Below, in pieces: positions 1 through 9,414 of a DNA stretch of 64,000 bases. The stretch comes from Mycolicibacterium rutilum. GTDB taxonomy: Bacteria; Actinomycetota; Actinomycetes; Mycobacteriales; Mycobacteriaceae. The stretch is from assembly GCF_900108565.1 (NCBI RefSeq), contig NZ_LT629971.1, positions 1-64,000 on the forward strand. Reading direction: 5' to 3'. Made by a program: the position numbers and the translations under genes. Within the stretch, counting starts at the first letter, position 1. Each line of letters begins with the position of its first letter. The notes beneath the pieces were generated by a model, which saw only the letters and a program-made list of their open reading frames with translations, was not told where the DNA came from and made no database searches.

Positions 1-95
1 TCATGGCCATCGAACGGGACAACAACCTGTGGCTGTCCGAACCGCGGCCGCTGCTCGCCGCCGCCGAGGTCGACGACGTCCTCAAGGCCCAGCTA
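1..95 (+). pseudogene. Cytochrome P450, 5' fragment (split by IS)
   Basis: This is an open frame running in from the left window edge (in frame with the ATG at 3). It ends with ...VDDVLKAQ at the target TA of an insertion sequence. Removing 96-1219 joins Gln-Leu here directly to Glu-Ala-Gly-Ile-Gly at 1220 in the same reading frame. The continuing sequence has helix-C and heme motifs of a bacterial class I P450. The gene's true start lies outside the window. The fragment lacks all catalytic motifs and cannot work alone. Confidence 0.85.
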
Positions 96-115
96 GTGTC
101 CTGAGTCATTAATTC
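96..115. repeat. Left terminal inverted repeat of the IS630 element
   Basis: These 20 bp are the exact reverse complement of 1198-1217. The preceding TA (94-95) is the duplicated target. Confidence 0.93.
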
Positions 116-138
116 CGGTCGAGTTGTTAGACTGGGTT

Positions 139-1220
139 ATGCCGACTCCCCATGCCGCCGAGATCGTGTTGACCGATGCTGAGCGAGTAGAGTTGGAGGG
201 TTGGGCGCGGCGACGCCGCAGCGCCGGGGACTTGGCGATGCGCTCACGAATTGTGTTGGCCGCAGCTGATGGCGGTTCCAATACGAGCTATCGCAACGAC
301 TCGGACTTGCGATCACCACGGTGCGGCGGTGGCGTAACCGGTTTGCCGTCGATCGTCTCGACGGTCTGCTCGACGAACCGCGCCCGGGACGGCCACGAGT
401 AGTTGGCGACGAGCGGATCAAGGACCTGATCACCACGACGCTGGAGACCACTCCACCTAATGCCACCCACTGGTCGACGCGATCGATGGCCGAGCACCTG
501 GGATTGAGTCAGTCGATGGTGTCGCGAGTGTGGCGGGCGTTCGGATTGACTCCGCACAAACAGGATTCGTGGAAGTTGTCCAAGGATCCTCAGTTCGTGG
601 ACAAGGTGCGCGACGTGGTCGGACTCTACCTCGATCCTCCCGAACGAGCCGTCGTGCTGTGCGTCGACGAGAAGACCCAGATCCAGGCCCTGAACCGGAC
701 TCAACCCGTGTTTCCCATGCTGCCGGGGACGCCGGCGCGGGCCAGCCACGACTACGTGCGCCACGGCACATCGACCCTGTACGCCGCTCTTGATCTGGCA
801 CCGGCAAGGTCATCGGCTCACTACACGCGCGTCACCGCGCCCGCGAGTTCCTGGCATTCCTGAAGAAAATCGACGCCGAGGTACCTGACGATCTGGACTG
901 CCATGTCGTACTCGACAACGTCTCAACGCACAAGACACCCGCGGTAAAGCGCTGGCTGACAAACCATCCCAGATTCGTCTTGCACTTCACGCCCACCAGT
1001 TCATCTTGGCTGAACTTGGTCGAGCGCTGGTTCGCCGAGTTGACCACCAAGAAACTACGTCGCGGCACTCACACATCAGTGCGCCAGCTCAACCGACATC
1101 CGCGCATGGATCGACACCTGGAACGACAACCCACGCCCCTACGTCTGGACCAAAACCGCCGATCAAATCCTCACCAGCATCGGCAACTACTGCACCAGAA
1201 TTAATGACTCAGGACACTAG
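139..1220 (+). pseudogene. IS630-family transposase, frameshifted
   Basis: Joining the frames gives a roughly 355-residue IS630 transposase. The N-terminal helix-turn-helix begins MPTPHAAEIVL, followed by a second HTH (TTVRRWRNRF). The DDE catalytic domain then has VDEKTQ (first Asp), VVLDNVSTHK (second Asp) and LVERWFAEL (Glu). The frame breaks near 283-297, near 798-800 and near 1093, each by one or two bases. No catalytic codon is lost, so either the copy is recently decayed or the bases are sequencing errors. A programmed shift at one site is possible, but no slippery heptamer was seen. The predicted stop TAG at 1218-1220 uses the duplicated target TA. Confidence 0.85.
1198..1217. repeat. 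Right terminal inverted repeat of the IS630 element
   Basis: These 20 bp are the exact reverse complement of 96-115. They are followed by the duplicated target TA at 1218-1219. The transposase stop codon TAG (1218-1220) is built from this target TA plus the next host G. Confidence 0.93.
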
Positions 1221-2200
1221 AGGCGGGCATCGGGCTGCGCACCCTCATCCACATGGACGACCCGCACCACCGCAAGGTGCGCGCCATCGGCGCCGACTGG
1301 TTTCGCCCGAAGGCCATGCGCGACTTGAAGGTTCGCGTCGATGAGCTGGCGAAGCGCTATGTCGACCGGATGCGTGACGTGGGTCCCGAATGCGACTTCG
1401 TCACCGAGATCGCGGTGAACTTCCCGCTGTACGTGATCATGTCGCTGCTGGGCTTGCCGGAGGAGGACTTTCCCGCATGCACATGCTCACCCAGGAGATG
1501 TTCGGCGGCAACGACGAGGAGTTCCAGCGCGGGAAGACGCCGGAGGACATGCTCGCGGTGCTGGCGGATTCTTCAACTACTTCGCGACGCTCACCGCGTC
1601 ACGGCGCGCGCGAATCCCACCGATGATCTCGCCTCGGCGATCGCCAACGGCCGCCTCGACGGAGAACCGTTGTCCGACATGGACACCGCCTCGTACTACG
1701 TCATCGTCGCCAGCGCCGGCCACGACACCACCAAGGACGCGATCTCCGGCGGGCTGCACGCGCTGATCGAGAATCCCGGCGAACTGGAGCGGTTGCGCAC
1801 CAACATGGATCTGATGCCGCTGGCCGTCGAGGATGATCCGGTGGTCGACGCCGGTCAAGGAGTTCATGCGCACCGCCGCGAGGACACCTCGGTGCGCGGG
1901 GTGCCGATCGCCAAGGGCGAGTCGGTGTACCTGGCTTACGTGTCCGGTAACCGCGACGAAGAGGTGTTCGACGACCCGTTCCGGTTCGACGTCGGCCGCG
2001 ACCCCAACCGGCATGTGTCGTTCGGATACGGCGTGCACTTCTGCCTCGGCGCGGCGCTGGCGCGCATGGAGATGAACAGCTTCTTCACCGAACTGATCCC
2101 GCGGTTGGACTCCATCGAGCTGGCCGGCGCGCCGGAGCTGACCGCCACCACCTTCGTCGGCGGCCTCAAGCACCTGCCGGTTCGGTACTCGCTGAGGTGA
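1220..2200 (+). pseudogene. Cytochrome P450, 3' fragment with frameshifts
   Basis: This is the rest of the P450 begun at 1-95. It has the conserved MDDPHHRKVR block, the I-helix oxygen-binding motif AGHDTT, a K-helix ExxR in EEMIRW, and the heme-ligand loop FGYGVHFCLGAALAR near the C-terminus. The chain ends LPVRYSLR. Reading the whole family sequence needs frame changes near 1480, 1570, 1610, 1832 and 1877, and these compensate for one another. The protein is a soluble heme monooxygenase needing ferredoxin and reductase partners; its substrate cannot be told from sequence. The IS insertion alone would inactivate it. The extra indels may be decay or base-calling errors. Confidence 0.85.
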
Positions 2201-2812
2201 TTTCGCTCGGCTTGCGCGCGTGCGTGGCCAGGAAGCCGTCGACGGCGGCTTCCGCGCACGCGCGGTAGTCGAAGTCGGCCACGGTCGAGAGCTTGCCGAG
2301 GATCAGTGGGCCGATGAGCAACGCGATGGTCTGGATGCGATCGGTCTCGTCGAGCTCCTCGGCCGCCTGCGGGCTGTCGAGGATCGCATCGAACGGCACC
2401 GAGTACAGCTGCACGATCCGGGACCGCAGCGTGCCGACGGCATCCGAATCCGCCTCCCGCACATCGGGATAAGGGCCGACATCCGGTCCGGACGCCATCC
2501 AGGTCATCGCGGTGAGCATCGCGGGCACCTCGGCGATCGACTCCGCCCAGCCCTCGACCACCGCGATCAGCCGGTCGCGCAGGCTGCCTTCGGCGGGCGG
2601 CATCGGCGCGGGGCTGAGCAGCCCCATGAACGCCGCGGCCATCAGGTCGTTGGCACTGGAGAAGTGGCGGTACAGCGTGGCCCGCGCGACGTTCGCGGTG
2701 CGGGTGACGGCGTCGATGGTCACGCGTTCGGCCGCCGCAGCAGCGTCGTGGCCGCTTCGAGCAGGCGCGCCCGGGACCGGGCGGGCCGCGGATCGCTACT
2801 CGGGCCGCTCAT
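2166..2812 (-). pseudogene. TetR-family regulator (one frameshift near its HTH)
   Basis: The frame ending at 2166 encodes the recognition part of a TetR helix-turn-helix (VTIDAVTRTANVARATLYRHF) and a ligand-binding domain. It opens too late for a complete HTH. The missing N-terminus (MSGPSSDPRPARSRARLLEA...) is in another frame starting at the ATG at 2812. The frames meet near 2730-2740, so a single indel separates them. Corrected length is about 215 residues, normal for TetR. It is divergent from the MFS transporter, with two tandem operators between them, so it likely represses both genes. Confidence 0.8.
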
Positions 2813-2835
2813 CGTTTACCCCTCCACACCGGGAA

Positions 2836-2871
2836 CAAGACTATCGGTCTCAGTACAAGACTGTTAGTCTC
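2836..2871. promoter_or_regulatory. Tandem TetR operators between regulator and MFS gene
   Basis: Two copies of ACAAGACTNNNNGTCTC-type sequence lie exactly 20 bp apart. The dyad at 2858-2870 is perfect (AGACT-GTT-AGTCT). The one at 2838-2850 has one mismatch (AGACT-ATC-GGTCT). They sit 24 bp upstream of the TetR start and 37 bp upstream of the MFS start, as expected for a self-regulated divergent efflux pair. Confidence 0.75.
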
Positions 2872-2907
2872 AAAAAATCTCATCCGCCCGAAGGAGAACG
2901 ACGGTTC

Positions 2908-4558
2908 ATGGTCAACACCCTCGAACGGTCTGATCAGGATATCGACGCCAACCTGAGCACCCTGAGCAGATTCGGGCGTTTCTGGCTGCTGACGATCGCC
3001 AGCCTCGATGTGCTGCTGGTCATCGCATCGATGGTGGCGCTCAACGCCGCGATGCCCGACCTCGCGATCGAGACCTCGGCCACCCAGACCCAACTGACCT
3101 GGATCGTCGACGGCTACACGCTGGTGCTGGCCTGCCTGCTGCTGCCCGCCGGCGCGCTCGGCGACCGGTATGGGCGCCGTGGCGCGCTGCTGCTCGGGCT
3201 GGCGATCTTCGGCCTGGCCTCGCTTGCGCCGGTGTTCTTCGACAGCCCGACGCAGATCATCGTCGCGCGGGCGGTCGCCGGACTGGGGGCCGCATTCGTC
3301 ATGCCCGCGACTCTCTCGCTGTTGACCGCCGCCTTCCCGAAGGACGAGCGCAACAAGGCCGTCGGCATCTGGGCCGGAGTCGCCAGTTCGGGGCGATCGT
3401 CGGTTTCCTGGGTACCGGCGTCCTACTGCACTTCTTCTCGTGGCAGTCGATCTTCTGGGCGTTCGCCGGTTCCAGCCTCGCGTTGCTGTTGTGCACGTTC
3501 ACGATCCGGTCCTCCCGGGACGAGTCGGCCACCCCGCTGGACTGGGTCGGGGCGGTGACGATCGGCGGCGCGGTCGCCGTCTTCGTCTACGGCGTGATCG
3601 AAGCCCCGATCCGCGGGTGGAGCCATCCGATGGTCTGGGGCTGCATGGCCGCCGGCGTGCTGCTCGCCGGCGTGTTCACCGCGGTGGAACTGCGGCACCG
3701 CCATCCGATGCTGGACGTGCGATTGTTCGCCAAACCCGACTTCGCCACCGGATCGCTCGGCATCACCTTCCTGTTCTTCGCCAACTTCGGTTTCTTCTTC
3801 GTCGAGATGCAGTACCTGCAGCTGCTGCTCGGCTACAGCGCGCTGCAGACCGCGTTCGCCTTGTCCCGTTGGCACTTCCGATCATGGTGCTCGGCGCGAC
3901 CATGCACCTGTACCTGCCGAAGGTCGGGCTGCGGGCCGCGGTGACCACCGGGTTGCTGTTTCTGGCCGCCGGGTTGTTCTGGATGAGCAGGCTCGGCGCC
4001 GACGCGGCGTACATCGATCTCGTCGGCCCGCTGTTGGCGGCGGCGGTCGGCATCGGGTTGTGCGTCGCGCCGACCACCTCGGCGATCATGAACGCGGTGC
4101 CGACGGAGAAGCAGGGCGTGGCCTCTGCGGTCAACGACACGACCCGCGAGGTCGGTGCCGCGGTCGGCATCGCGGTCGCCGGTTCGGTCCTTGCCGCGCA
4201 GTACAATTCGTCGCTCGGGCCGGCGCTGTCCACGGTTCCGGAGCAGGTGCGGGGCGCCGCGTCGGACTCCCTTGCCAATGCCCTGGCGGTGGCGCAGCAA
4301 CTCGGAACCGCGGGCGCCGACCTGGCCGCCGCGGCCACCGCCGCGTTCGTCGACGCCATGAGCCTGTCCCTGACGGTGCTCGCCGTGGTCCTGGTGGTCG
4401 CCGCGGCGTTCGTCGCGGTCTGGGCGCCGGGCCGCGACGGCGAGCAGTTCGGCTTTGTGAAGCGGCGACGTGCGTCAGCCGATGAACTCGGCGGCGCGGT
4501 GCCCGAGCATGCAGATGCTGGCGTGCGGGCCGCGGCTGGTGATCGCCGGCAGAACTGA
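2908..4558 (+). pseudogene. MFS drug-efflux transporter, DHA2 (EmrB/QacA) type, frameshifted
   Basis: The gene starts at ATG 2908 behind AAGGAG (2891-2896). The protein has DHA2 features: WIVDGYTLVLACLLLPAGALG, the loop motif A GALGDRYGRRGALL, and many hydrophobic segments consistent with about 14 membrane helices. The frame changes near 3393 (a base missing in a G-run) and near 3865; both neighbouring frames continue the same family sequence. The C-terminal residues after about 4440 run into the convergent mftG end, so the real stop may be near 4457 if another indel exists. The protein would be an inner-membrane proton-coupled exporter controlled by the divergent TetR. Substrate is unknown. 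Confidence 0.8.
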
Positions 4559-5902
4559 CCCGTCGACCACCCACAACCGATCCACCCCATACACCCGGCA
4601 CTGCGGGTCCACCACGGCGCGGTCATCGCCGTCGACACCCATTGGCGCCGTGCCCGCCAAGTGCTGTGAGGTGGACCAGGACACCGGGCCGAATCCGGTT
4701 GTCCTGCCGATCAGTTCGCGGACCATACCGACACCCGAGCGCAGCAGCGCCACGTCGCCGGGCGCGCTGTCGTACCGGTGCTCGATGACCGGCGGGGTGT
4801 TTGGGTCGGCGGTGCGCACCGTCAGCCGGCCGCGCGACGTCGGTTGCATGACCGCCACCCCGATGTGGGGATGGTCGGCGGGGTCGTCGCGCCGGCCGCT
4901 GACCATGGCACCGAACCCGGCGGTGTACGGCCGGATCTCCAGGCCGTCGGCCGTGGTCAGGACGGCTTCCAGCGGCGGCACCCCGTGGGTCTCCGCCCAG
5001 TGCACCGGCAGCACCCACTCCGGGTGGTCCGAGGTCGCCGCACCCACCGGAAGGTCGGCCACCACCGGGATACCGGCGGCCTGCAGCGCGTCGGCCGGAC
5101 CGATGCCGGACAGCATCAGCAGGTGTGCCGACCCGATCGCCCCGGAGCACAGGATGATTCGGTCGCCGCGCAGGTCGGCGGGGCCGTCGGGTCCGACCGC
5201 CTGCACGCCGACGGCCCGACCGTCGGCGATCAAGATCCGCAGGACGCGGGTGTCGGCGAGCAGGGTGAGGTTCGGCCGGTTCATCGCCGGTTGCAGGTAG
5301 GCCCCGCCCGGGCCGACGCGCGTGCCCTGCTGGATGTTCAGCGGCACCGCCCCGATCCCGGAGCCCAGGGGTTGCTCGAGCGTCGACCCGTTCAGGTCGG
5401 GAATCCAGGGATGCCCGGCTGCGGTTGCTGCTTGAACGAAAGACGCTGTGCAGCCGTCGAATTCCGAAACCCTGCGGACTGCGATCGGGCCGTCGTCACC
5501 GTGCAGGGGGTTGGTGAAGTCGAGGTCGGTCTCGATCGCGCGGAAGTGGGGCAGCACGTCGCTGAACGACCAGCCCGGCAACCCCCAGCTGTCGAAGTCG
5601 GCGGGCAGACCGCGGCAGAAGTAGCCGCCGTTGACCGCCCCCGATCCCCCGACCACCGCGCCGCGCATGATCTGCGCCGCCCGCGGCGGGTCGACGGTGA
5701 GCGTGGTCGGGTACCGGTGCACGACCGAGCTGGCGTCGCCGATCGGCAGCCGCAGGCCGTTGCTGATCTGTGCGTGCACGCGCGGGTCGGACGGCGCCGG
5801 GCCGGCCTCGATCAAGGTGACTTGGCACGACGCATCGGCGGAGAGGCGTTCGGCGAGAACGGAACCAGCGCTGCCCGCGCCGACGATCAGAACGTCAGGC
5901 AC
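4475..5902 (-). CDS. mftG: Mycofactocin system GMC oxidoreductase MftG
   Basis: This is a FAD-dependent glucose-methanol-choline oxidoreductase of 475 residues. It begins at GTG 5902 with the dinucleotide-binding motif VLIVGAGSAGSVLAERL. A second GMC signature region follows (MRGAVVGGSGAVNGGYFCRG), and the C-terminus has SWSTSQHLAGTAPMG and VVDGSVLPAI. It lies 15 bp downstream of mftF as the last gene of the mycofactocin operon. Family knowledge: MftG is needed for growth on ethanol and links reduced mycofactocin to the respiratory chain. Its 3' end overlaps the convergent MFS frame. Confidence 0.9.
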   Translation of the reverse strand: MPDVLIVGAGSAGSVLAERLSADASCQVTLIEAGPAPSDPRVHAQISNGLRLPIGDASSVVHRYPTTLTVDPPRAAQIMRGAVVGGSGAVNGGYFCRGLPADFDSWGLPGWSFSDVLPHFRAIETDLDFTNPLHGDDGPIAVRRVSEFDGCTASFVQAATAAGHPWIPDLNGSTLEQPLGSGIGAVPLNIQQGTRVGPGGAYLQPAMNRPNLTLLADTRVLRILIADGRAVGVQAVGPDGPADLRGDRIILCSGAIGSAHLLMLSGIGPADALQAAGIPVVADLPVGAATSDHPEWVLPVHWAETHGVPPLEAVLTTADGLEIRPYTAGFGAMVSGRRDDPADHPHIGVAVMQPTSRGRLTVRTADPNTPPVIEHRYDSAPGDVALLRSGVGMVRELIGRTTGFGPVSWSTSQHLAGTAPMGVDGDDRAVVDPQCRVYGVDRLWVVDGSVLPAITSRGPHASICMLGHRAAEFIG

Positions 5903-5917
5903 GCGATCGGTGCCGCT

Positions 5918-7330
5918 TCACGTTCGGATCTGGGGCTTGAGCGCGCCGAGGTGGCGCTCGCGGACCACACCGGACCACAGGCCCACGCCGTAGGCCAGGT
6001 CGTCGAGCCGCTTGAGCAGCACGTAGGTCAGCAGCCCGACGGGTTTGGTGTCGTCCTCGGCCTTACCGTTGCGGGTCAGCCAGTCGACCACCCCGTCGAC
6101 CACCGCGGCCACCAGCACCACCTGTCGGCAGCGCCGCGACACCAGCGCCGCGATCAGGGCCACCGGCCAGTAGTGCCGGCAGATCGCCGACGCCAACTGC
6201 ATCGCCGCCGACCACAGACCGTGGGCGGCGACCACCGCGACGTCCTTGGGTTCGGTCTCCACACTCGACAGTGACTTGGCGATGCGCCGTCCGGTGAGCA
6301 TGGCGACGACGACGGAGGCCAGGTAGCCGATCGACGATCCCATCGCCAGCAGCATCCACGCCACCAGCGTCCACCCCGAGATGACCAGCGGAGCGGTCTT
6401 GCCGGGGTGCCGCGAGGCCAGGGGCGCGGCGGAACTGCCGTAGAATGCCTTGCGCAAGAACCACTCTCGCATCTGGGTGCGGTGATCATGGGCCACCAGA
6501 GCGATCGGCTCGTACCGCAGCCGCGCCCCGGACTCGATCAGCCGCCAGCACAGGTCGACATCCTCGCCGGAGCGCAGCGTCTCGTCGAACCCACCGACCT
6601 CCTTGAGTACCGACCGGCGACAGATGATCGCCGCACTCGGGACGTAGGAGACCGTGCCGTAGGGCACCACCGGGGCCTCGCGCAGGCCCAGGTCCAGCGA
6701 GGAGCGCACGGCCTCGTAGCGGCCGACCAGACTGTCCGGTTCGCGCAGCCCGACGATGCGGGGCGCCACCAGCGCGACGGCCGGGTCACAGAAGTGGCCG
6801 AGCAGCGCCTCGAGCCAACCGCGCCGCGGCACCACGTCGCTGTCGAGGAACGCCACGTAGTCGGTGTTGCATGCGGCCATGCCGGTGTTGCGCGCGGCGG
6901 CCGGTCCCCTGCTGCGCGCGTGGCGCAGCACCTGCACGTCGCTGTGGACATCGGCCAGGTCGACCTGCTCGAGCGGTGTCTGCGAACCGTCGTCGACCAC
7001 GACGACCCGCAGCCCACGGACCGCGGTGAGCAGGCGGCGAACTCCAGAAGCATTGTCCCGCACCGGGATCACGAGCGTGACATCGCGATGCGACGGGCCG
7101 CTGGCCGGCCGCGGGTGCGCGACGGTGGCGTCGAGCAGCGTGCGCGCCAGCTGAGCGCTGACCGCGTCGTGGACTTCGAGCCTGCCGCCGTTGAGCATGG
7201 TCTGCGCAGCGGGCGCGAGGCGCAGCAGCCGCGTCGGGGATCCGCCGAGCAGCGCTGACCCCTCCCCGAGCACCTTCACCCGGCGATCAACCTGAACGGC
7301 GAACCCGTCGGGGAGCCGTGGACCCGTCAT
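5918..7330 (-). CDS. mftF: Mycofactocin glycosyltransferase MftF
   Basis: This 470-residue protein starts at ATG 7330, overlapping the mftE stop by 4 bp (ATGA). A short N-terminal PqqD-like stretch (about 1-90) precedes a GT-A fold glycosyltransferase-2 domain. Visible motifs are [31 protein letters not shown] (metal-binding DxD-like) and [18 protein letters not shown]. The C-terminal third has hydrophobic segments ([17 protein letters not shown]), suggesting membrane association. In the family, MftF adds beta-1,4-glucose units to premycofactocin. An open frame extends upstream to 7732 but overlaps mftE entirely and is Arg-rich nonsense, so the 7330 start is preferred. Confidence 0.93.
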   Translation of the reverse strand: MTGPRLPDGFAVQVDRRVKVLGEGSALLGGSPTRLLRLAPAAQTMLNGGRLEVHDAVSAQLARTLLDATVAHPRPASGPSHRDVTLVIPVRDNASGVRRLLTAVRGLRVVVVDDGSQTPLEQVDLADVHSDVQVLRHARSRGPAAARNTGMAACNTDYVAFLDSDVVPRRGWLEALLGHFCDPAVALVAPRIVGLREPDSLVGRYEAVRSSLDLGLREAPVVPYGTVSYVPSAAIICRRSVLKEVGGFDETLRSGEDVDLCWRLIESGARLRYEPIALVAHDHRTQMREWFLRKAFYGSSAAPLASRHPGKTAPLVISGWTLVAWMLLAMGSSIGYLASVVVAMLTGRRIAKSLSSVETEPKDVAVVAAHGLWSAAMQLASAICRHYWPVALIAALVSRRCRQVVLVAAVVDGVVDWLTRNGKAEDDTKPVGLLTYVLLKRLDDLAYGVGLWSGVVRERHLGALKPQIRT

Positions 7331-8070
7331 GTCAACATCCCGTCGCGATCGGGTACCCAACGCTCGATTCGCTGCAAACATGATTCGACCATGGCGTCGA
7401 AAATGCGGGCGCCCTCGTCGGCGGTGGCCGTCGTCGGATCGCCGAGCACGCCGACGTCGCTCACGGCCGCGATGCCGCCACGACGCAATTCGGGCATCAG
7501 CTCGCGCAGCGGCGCGCAGTTTCCCGGCACGCGTTCGTCGACCGCGACGTCCCGCGGCGAAAGATGTAGCAATACAGACGTTTCGGTATGGCCGGCGTGC
7601 GCGTCGGCCCCGGCGACCGTGCACGGACACCACGCCACATCGCGCTCCTCGTACCGAAGCAAAGCCGTTGCGGCGGCCAAAGCCTCCACGTTCCCCCCGT
7701 GCCCGTTGACGAAGACCAGCCGCGACGCCCACCGCGACGCCGAGCGGCCAAACTCCACCAGCAACAACCGCAGCGCCGAGGTCCCCACCGAAACCGTGCC
7801 GTCGAAGGCCTCGTGCTCACCGCTGGCGCCGTAGCCGATCGACGGCGCGATCCGCCAGATCGATCCATCTCCGCGGGCCAACCGGTCAGCAACCGCGCGC
7901 GCCACCGCGTCGGCGATCCTGGTGTCGGTGTCCAGCGGCAGATGCGGGCCGTGCTGTTCGGTGGATCCGACGGGCACCAGCAGTGCCGACGGTGTGCCTT
8001 TCAGCTGCTTCGACGTCGCATTCGCGAGCTCGCTGACGAAAGGCACCCGCCGATGGTAAGCCGAATTCAC
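7327..8070 (-). CDS. mftE: Mycofactocin peptidase MftE (creatininase family)
   Basis: This is a 247-residue creatininase-like metallopeptidase. Metal-binding motifs are [27 protein letters not shown] and [12 protein letters not shown]. In the pathway MftE cleaves the MftC-modified MftA peptide to release the Val-Tyr-derived AHDP core. The GTG at 8070 gives an N-terminus [11 protein letters not shown] like other MftE proteins. A 150-bp gap separates it from mftD, wider than any other gap in the operon. It is coupled to mftF by ATGA. Confidence 0.93.
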   Translation of the reverse strand: MNSAYHRRVPFVSELANATSKQLKGTPSALLVPVGSTEQHGPHLPLDTDTRIADAVARAVADRLARGDGSIWRIAPSIGYGASGEHEAFDGTVSVGTSALRLLLVEFGRSASRWASRLVFVNGHGGNVEALAAATALLRYEERDVAWCPCTVAGADAHAGHTETSVLLHLSPRDVAVDERVPGNCAPLRELMPELRRGGIAAVSDVGVLGDPTTATADEGARIFDAMVESCLQRIERWVPDRDGMLT

Positions 8071-8220
8071 CTGGTATGCGCCAATTGTTCGTGCATGCGC
8101 AGCAATTGATTCGCCGGAATTTTCACGGGCGACATCGACACTGTCCCGTCAGTCCCCTGCGCCACGTCTGTACCAGGAGCTTTGCAAATTCGACGCGCGC
8201 GACGGCGCACCGGACTGCGG
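8071..8220 (-). promoter_or_regulatory. mftD-mftE spacer with direct repeat; possible internal promoter
   Basis: This is the only long gap in the mft operon. Near mftE it holds two related sequences in direct repeat, 8076-8087 (ATGCGCCAATTG) and 8095-8108 (ATGCGCAGCAATTG), 19 bp apart. They are more AT-rich than the flanks. They could be a regulator site for a second promoter driving mftE-F-G. No clear -10/-35 pair was assigned. Confidence 0.35.
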
Positions 8221-9411
8221 TCAGGTGTCCGTTCCGCCGGGCACCCCGAGCGCCCGCTCGAAGCCGGGCGGCACCAGGATGTCGTCGGCGCCGAGGTCGT
8301 GCACCGACGCGCGGCCCAGACCCATCAATGCAGAATCGATGCCCCCGCGGAGCACGTCGAGCACGTTCTCGACACCGGCCTGCCCGTTGGCGGCCAGGCC
8401 CCACAGGTACGCCCGGCCGATCATCACGGCGCGTGCCCCCAGCGCGACGGCCTTGACGACGTCGCTGCCGCGCCGGATGCCGCCGTCGAGCAGCACCTCG
8501 ATCTCGTCGCCGACGGCCTCGGCGATCGCGGGCAACGCGCGGATCGCCGCCGGCGTCCCGTCCAGGTTGTTGCCGCCGTGATTCGACACCGAGATCGCCG
8601 AAACACCGGCGTCCACAGCGCGTTTCGCGTCGTCGACCCGCATCACGCCCTTGAGCATGAACGGGCCGCCCCACAGCTCACGCAGCCACGCGATGTCTTC
8701 CCAGGTCGGCGGCGGGGTGCCCATCCATTCCCCGTAGGCGTGGAAGAACGGCGGGCCCGCCTCGCCGCGCGCGGCCTGGTTCGGCACCCGCAAGTTCGGC
8801 GGCCGCATCGTCTTGCCCCACTGCCACATCCAGCTCGGCCGGGTCAGCCCGGTCGGCAGCATCCGCACGGTGGTGCGCAGGTCCATCTGCTCGGGGATCT
8901 TCGGGCTGCCCCAGTCGCGGCCGTGCGAGAAGCTCCAGTCGGTGGTCACGATCAGCCCGACAGCGCCGGCCGCGCGGGCCCGCTCGACCCGCGCCGCGAT
9001 CGCGTCCCGGCCGCCGAGCCAGTAGACCTGGAAGAACAGCTTGGGGTTGGCGGCGATGACCTCTTCGATCGGCTTGCTCGCGAACGACGACAAACCCATC
9101 GCGGTGCCGCGCGCGGCGGCGGCGCGGGCGACGGCGACCTCCCCGTCGGGGTGCACGGCCTGCACGCCGGTCGGCGAGATCAGCACGGGCAGCGAAATCT
9201 CCTGGCCCATCACGGTGGTCGCCAGATCGCGCTTCTCGGTCGCGCCGATGACGTGGGGCGCGAAGCCCAACTCCGCGAACGCCTCGACGTTGTCGGCGAC
9301 CGTCACGCCCTTCTCGCTGGCCGCCAGCAGCGCGGAGTACACCGGCTTGGGCAGACGCCGCCTCGCCCGCTCCTGGGCGGCGGCGACGGTTTCGAACCAG
9401 GTGTCGGCCAT
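8221..9411 (-). CDS. mftD: Mycofactocin dehydrogenase MftD (FMN-dependent)
   Basis: This is a 396-residue alpha-hydroxy-acid dehydrogenase of the glycolate oxidase/lactate dehydrogenase TIM-barrel family. Motifs include the C-terminal active-site block VSNHGGNNLDG (catalytic His), LLDGGIRRGSDVVKA and ALGARAVMIGRAYLWGL for FMN phosphate. In the pathway MftD oxidatively deaminates AHDP to premycofactocin, making the redox-active alpha-keto amide. It lies 3 bp downstream of mftC, so the two are co-translated. ATG start at 9411. Confidence 0.94.
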   Translation of the reverse strand: MADTWFETVAAAQERARRRLPKPVYSALLAASEKGVTVADNVEAFAELGFAPHVIGATEKRDLATTVMGQEISLPVLISPTGVQAVHPDGEVAVARAAAARGTAMGLSSFASKPIEEVIAANPKLFFQVYWLGGRDAIAARVERARAAGAVGLIVTTDWSFSHGRDWGSPKIPEQMDLRTTVRMLPTGLTRPSWMWQWGKTMRPPNLRVPNQAARGEAGPPFFHAYGEWMGTPPPTWEDIAWLRELWGGPFMLKGVMRVDDAKRAVDAGVSAISVSNHGGNNLDGTPAAIRALPAIAEAVGDEIEVLLDGGIRRGSDVVKAVALGARAVMIGRAYLWGLAANGQAGVENVLDVLRGGIDSALMGLGRASVHDLGADDILVPPGFERALGVPGGTDT

Positions 9412-9414
9412 GAC

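Larger units (their letters stand above)
96..1217 (+). mobile_element. IS630-family insertion sequence
   Basis: The element is 1122 bp. Its ends form a perfect 20-bp inverted repeat (96-115 and 1198-1217, beginning GTGTCCTGAG), which continues imperfectly to about 31 bp. It is flanked by TA at 94-95 and 1218-1219, the TA target duplication typical of IS630/Tc1-mariner elements. The single transposase-like frame carries DDE-type motifs. The element lies inside a P450 gene in the same orientation. The perfect ends suggest a recent insertion. Confidence 0.93.

Noticed and set aside
7331..7732. N-terminal extension of the mftF frame
   Set aside because: It overlaps mftE, is Arg-rich and low in motifs, and the ATG at 7330 overlaps the mftE stop in the usual way.
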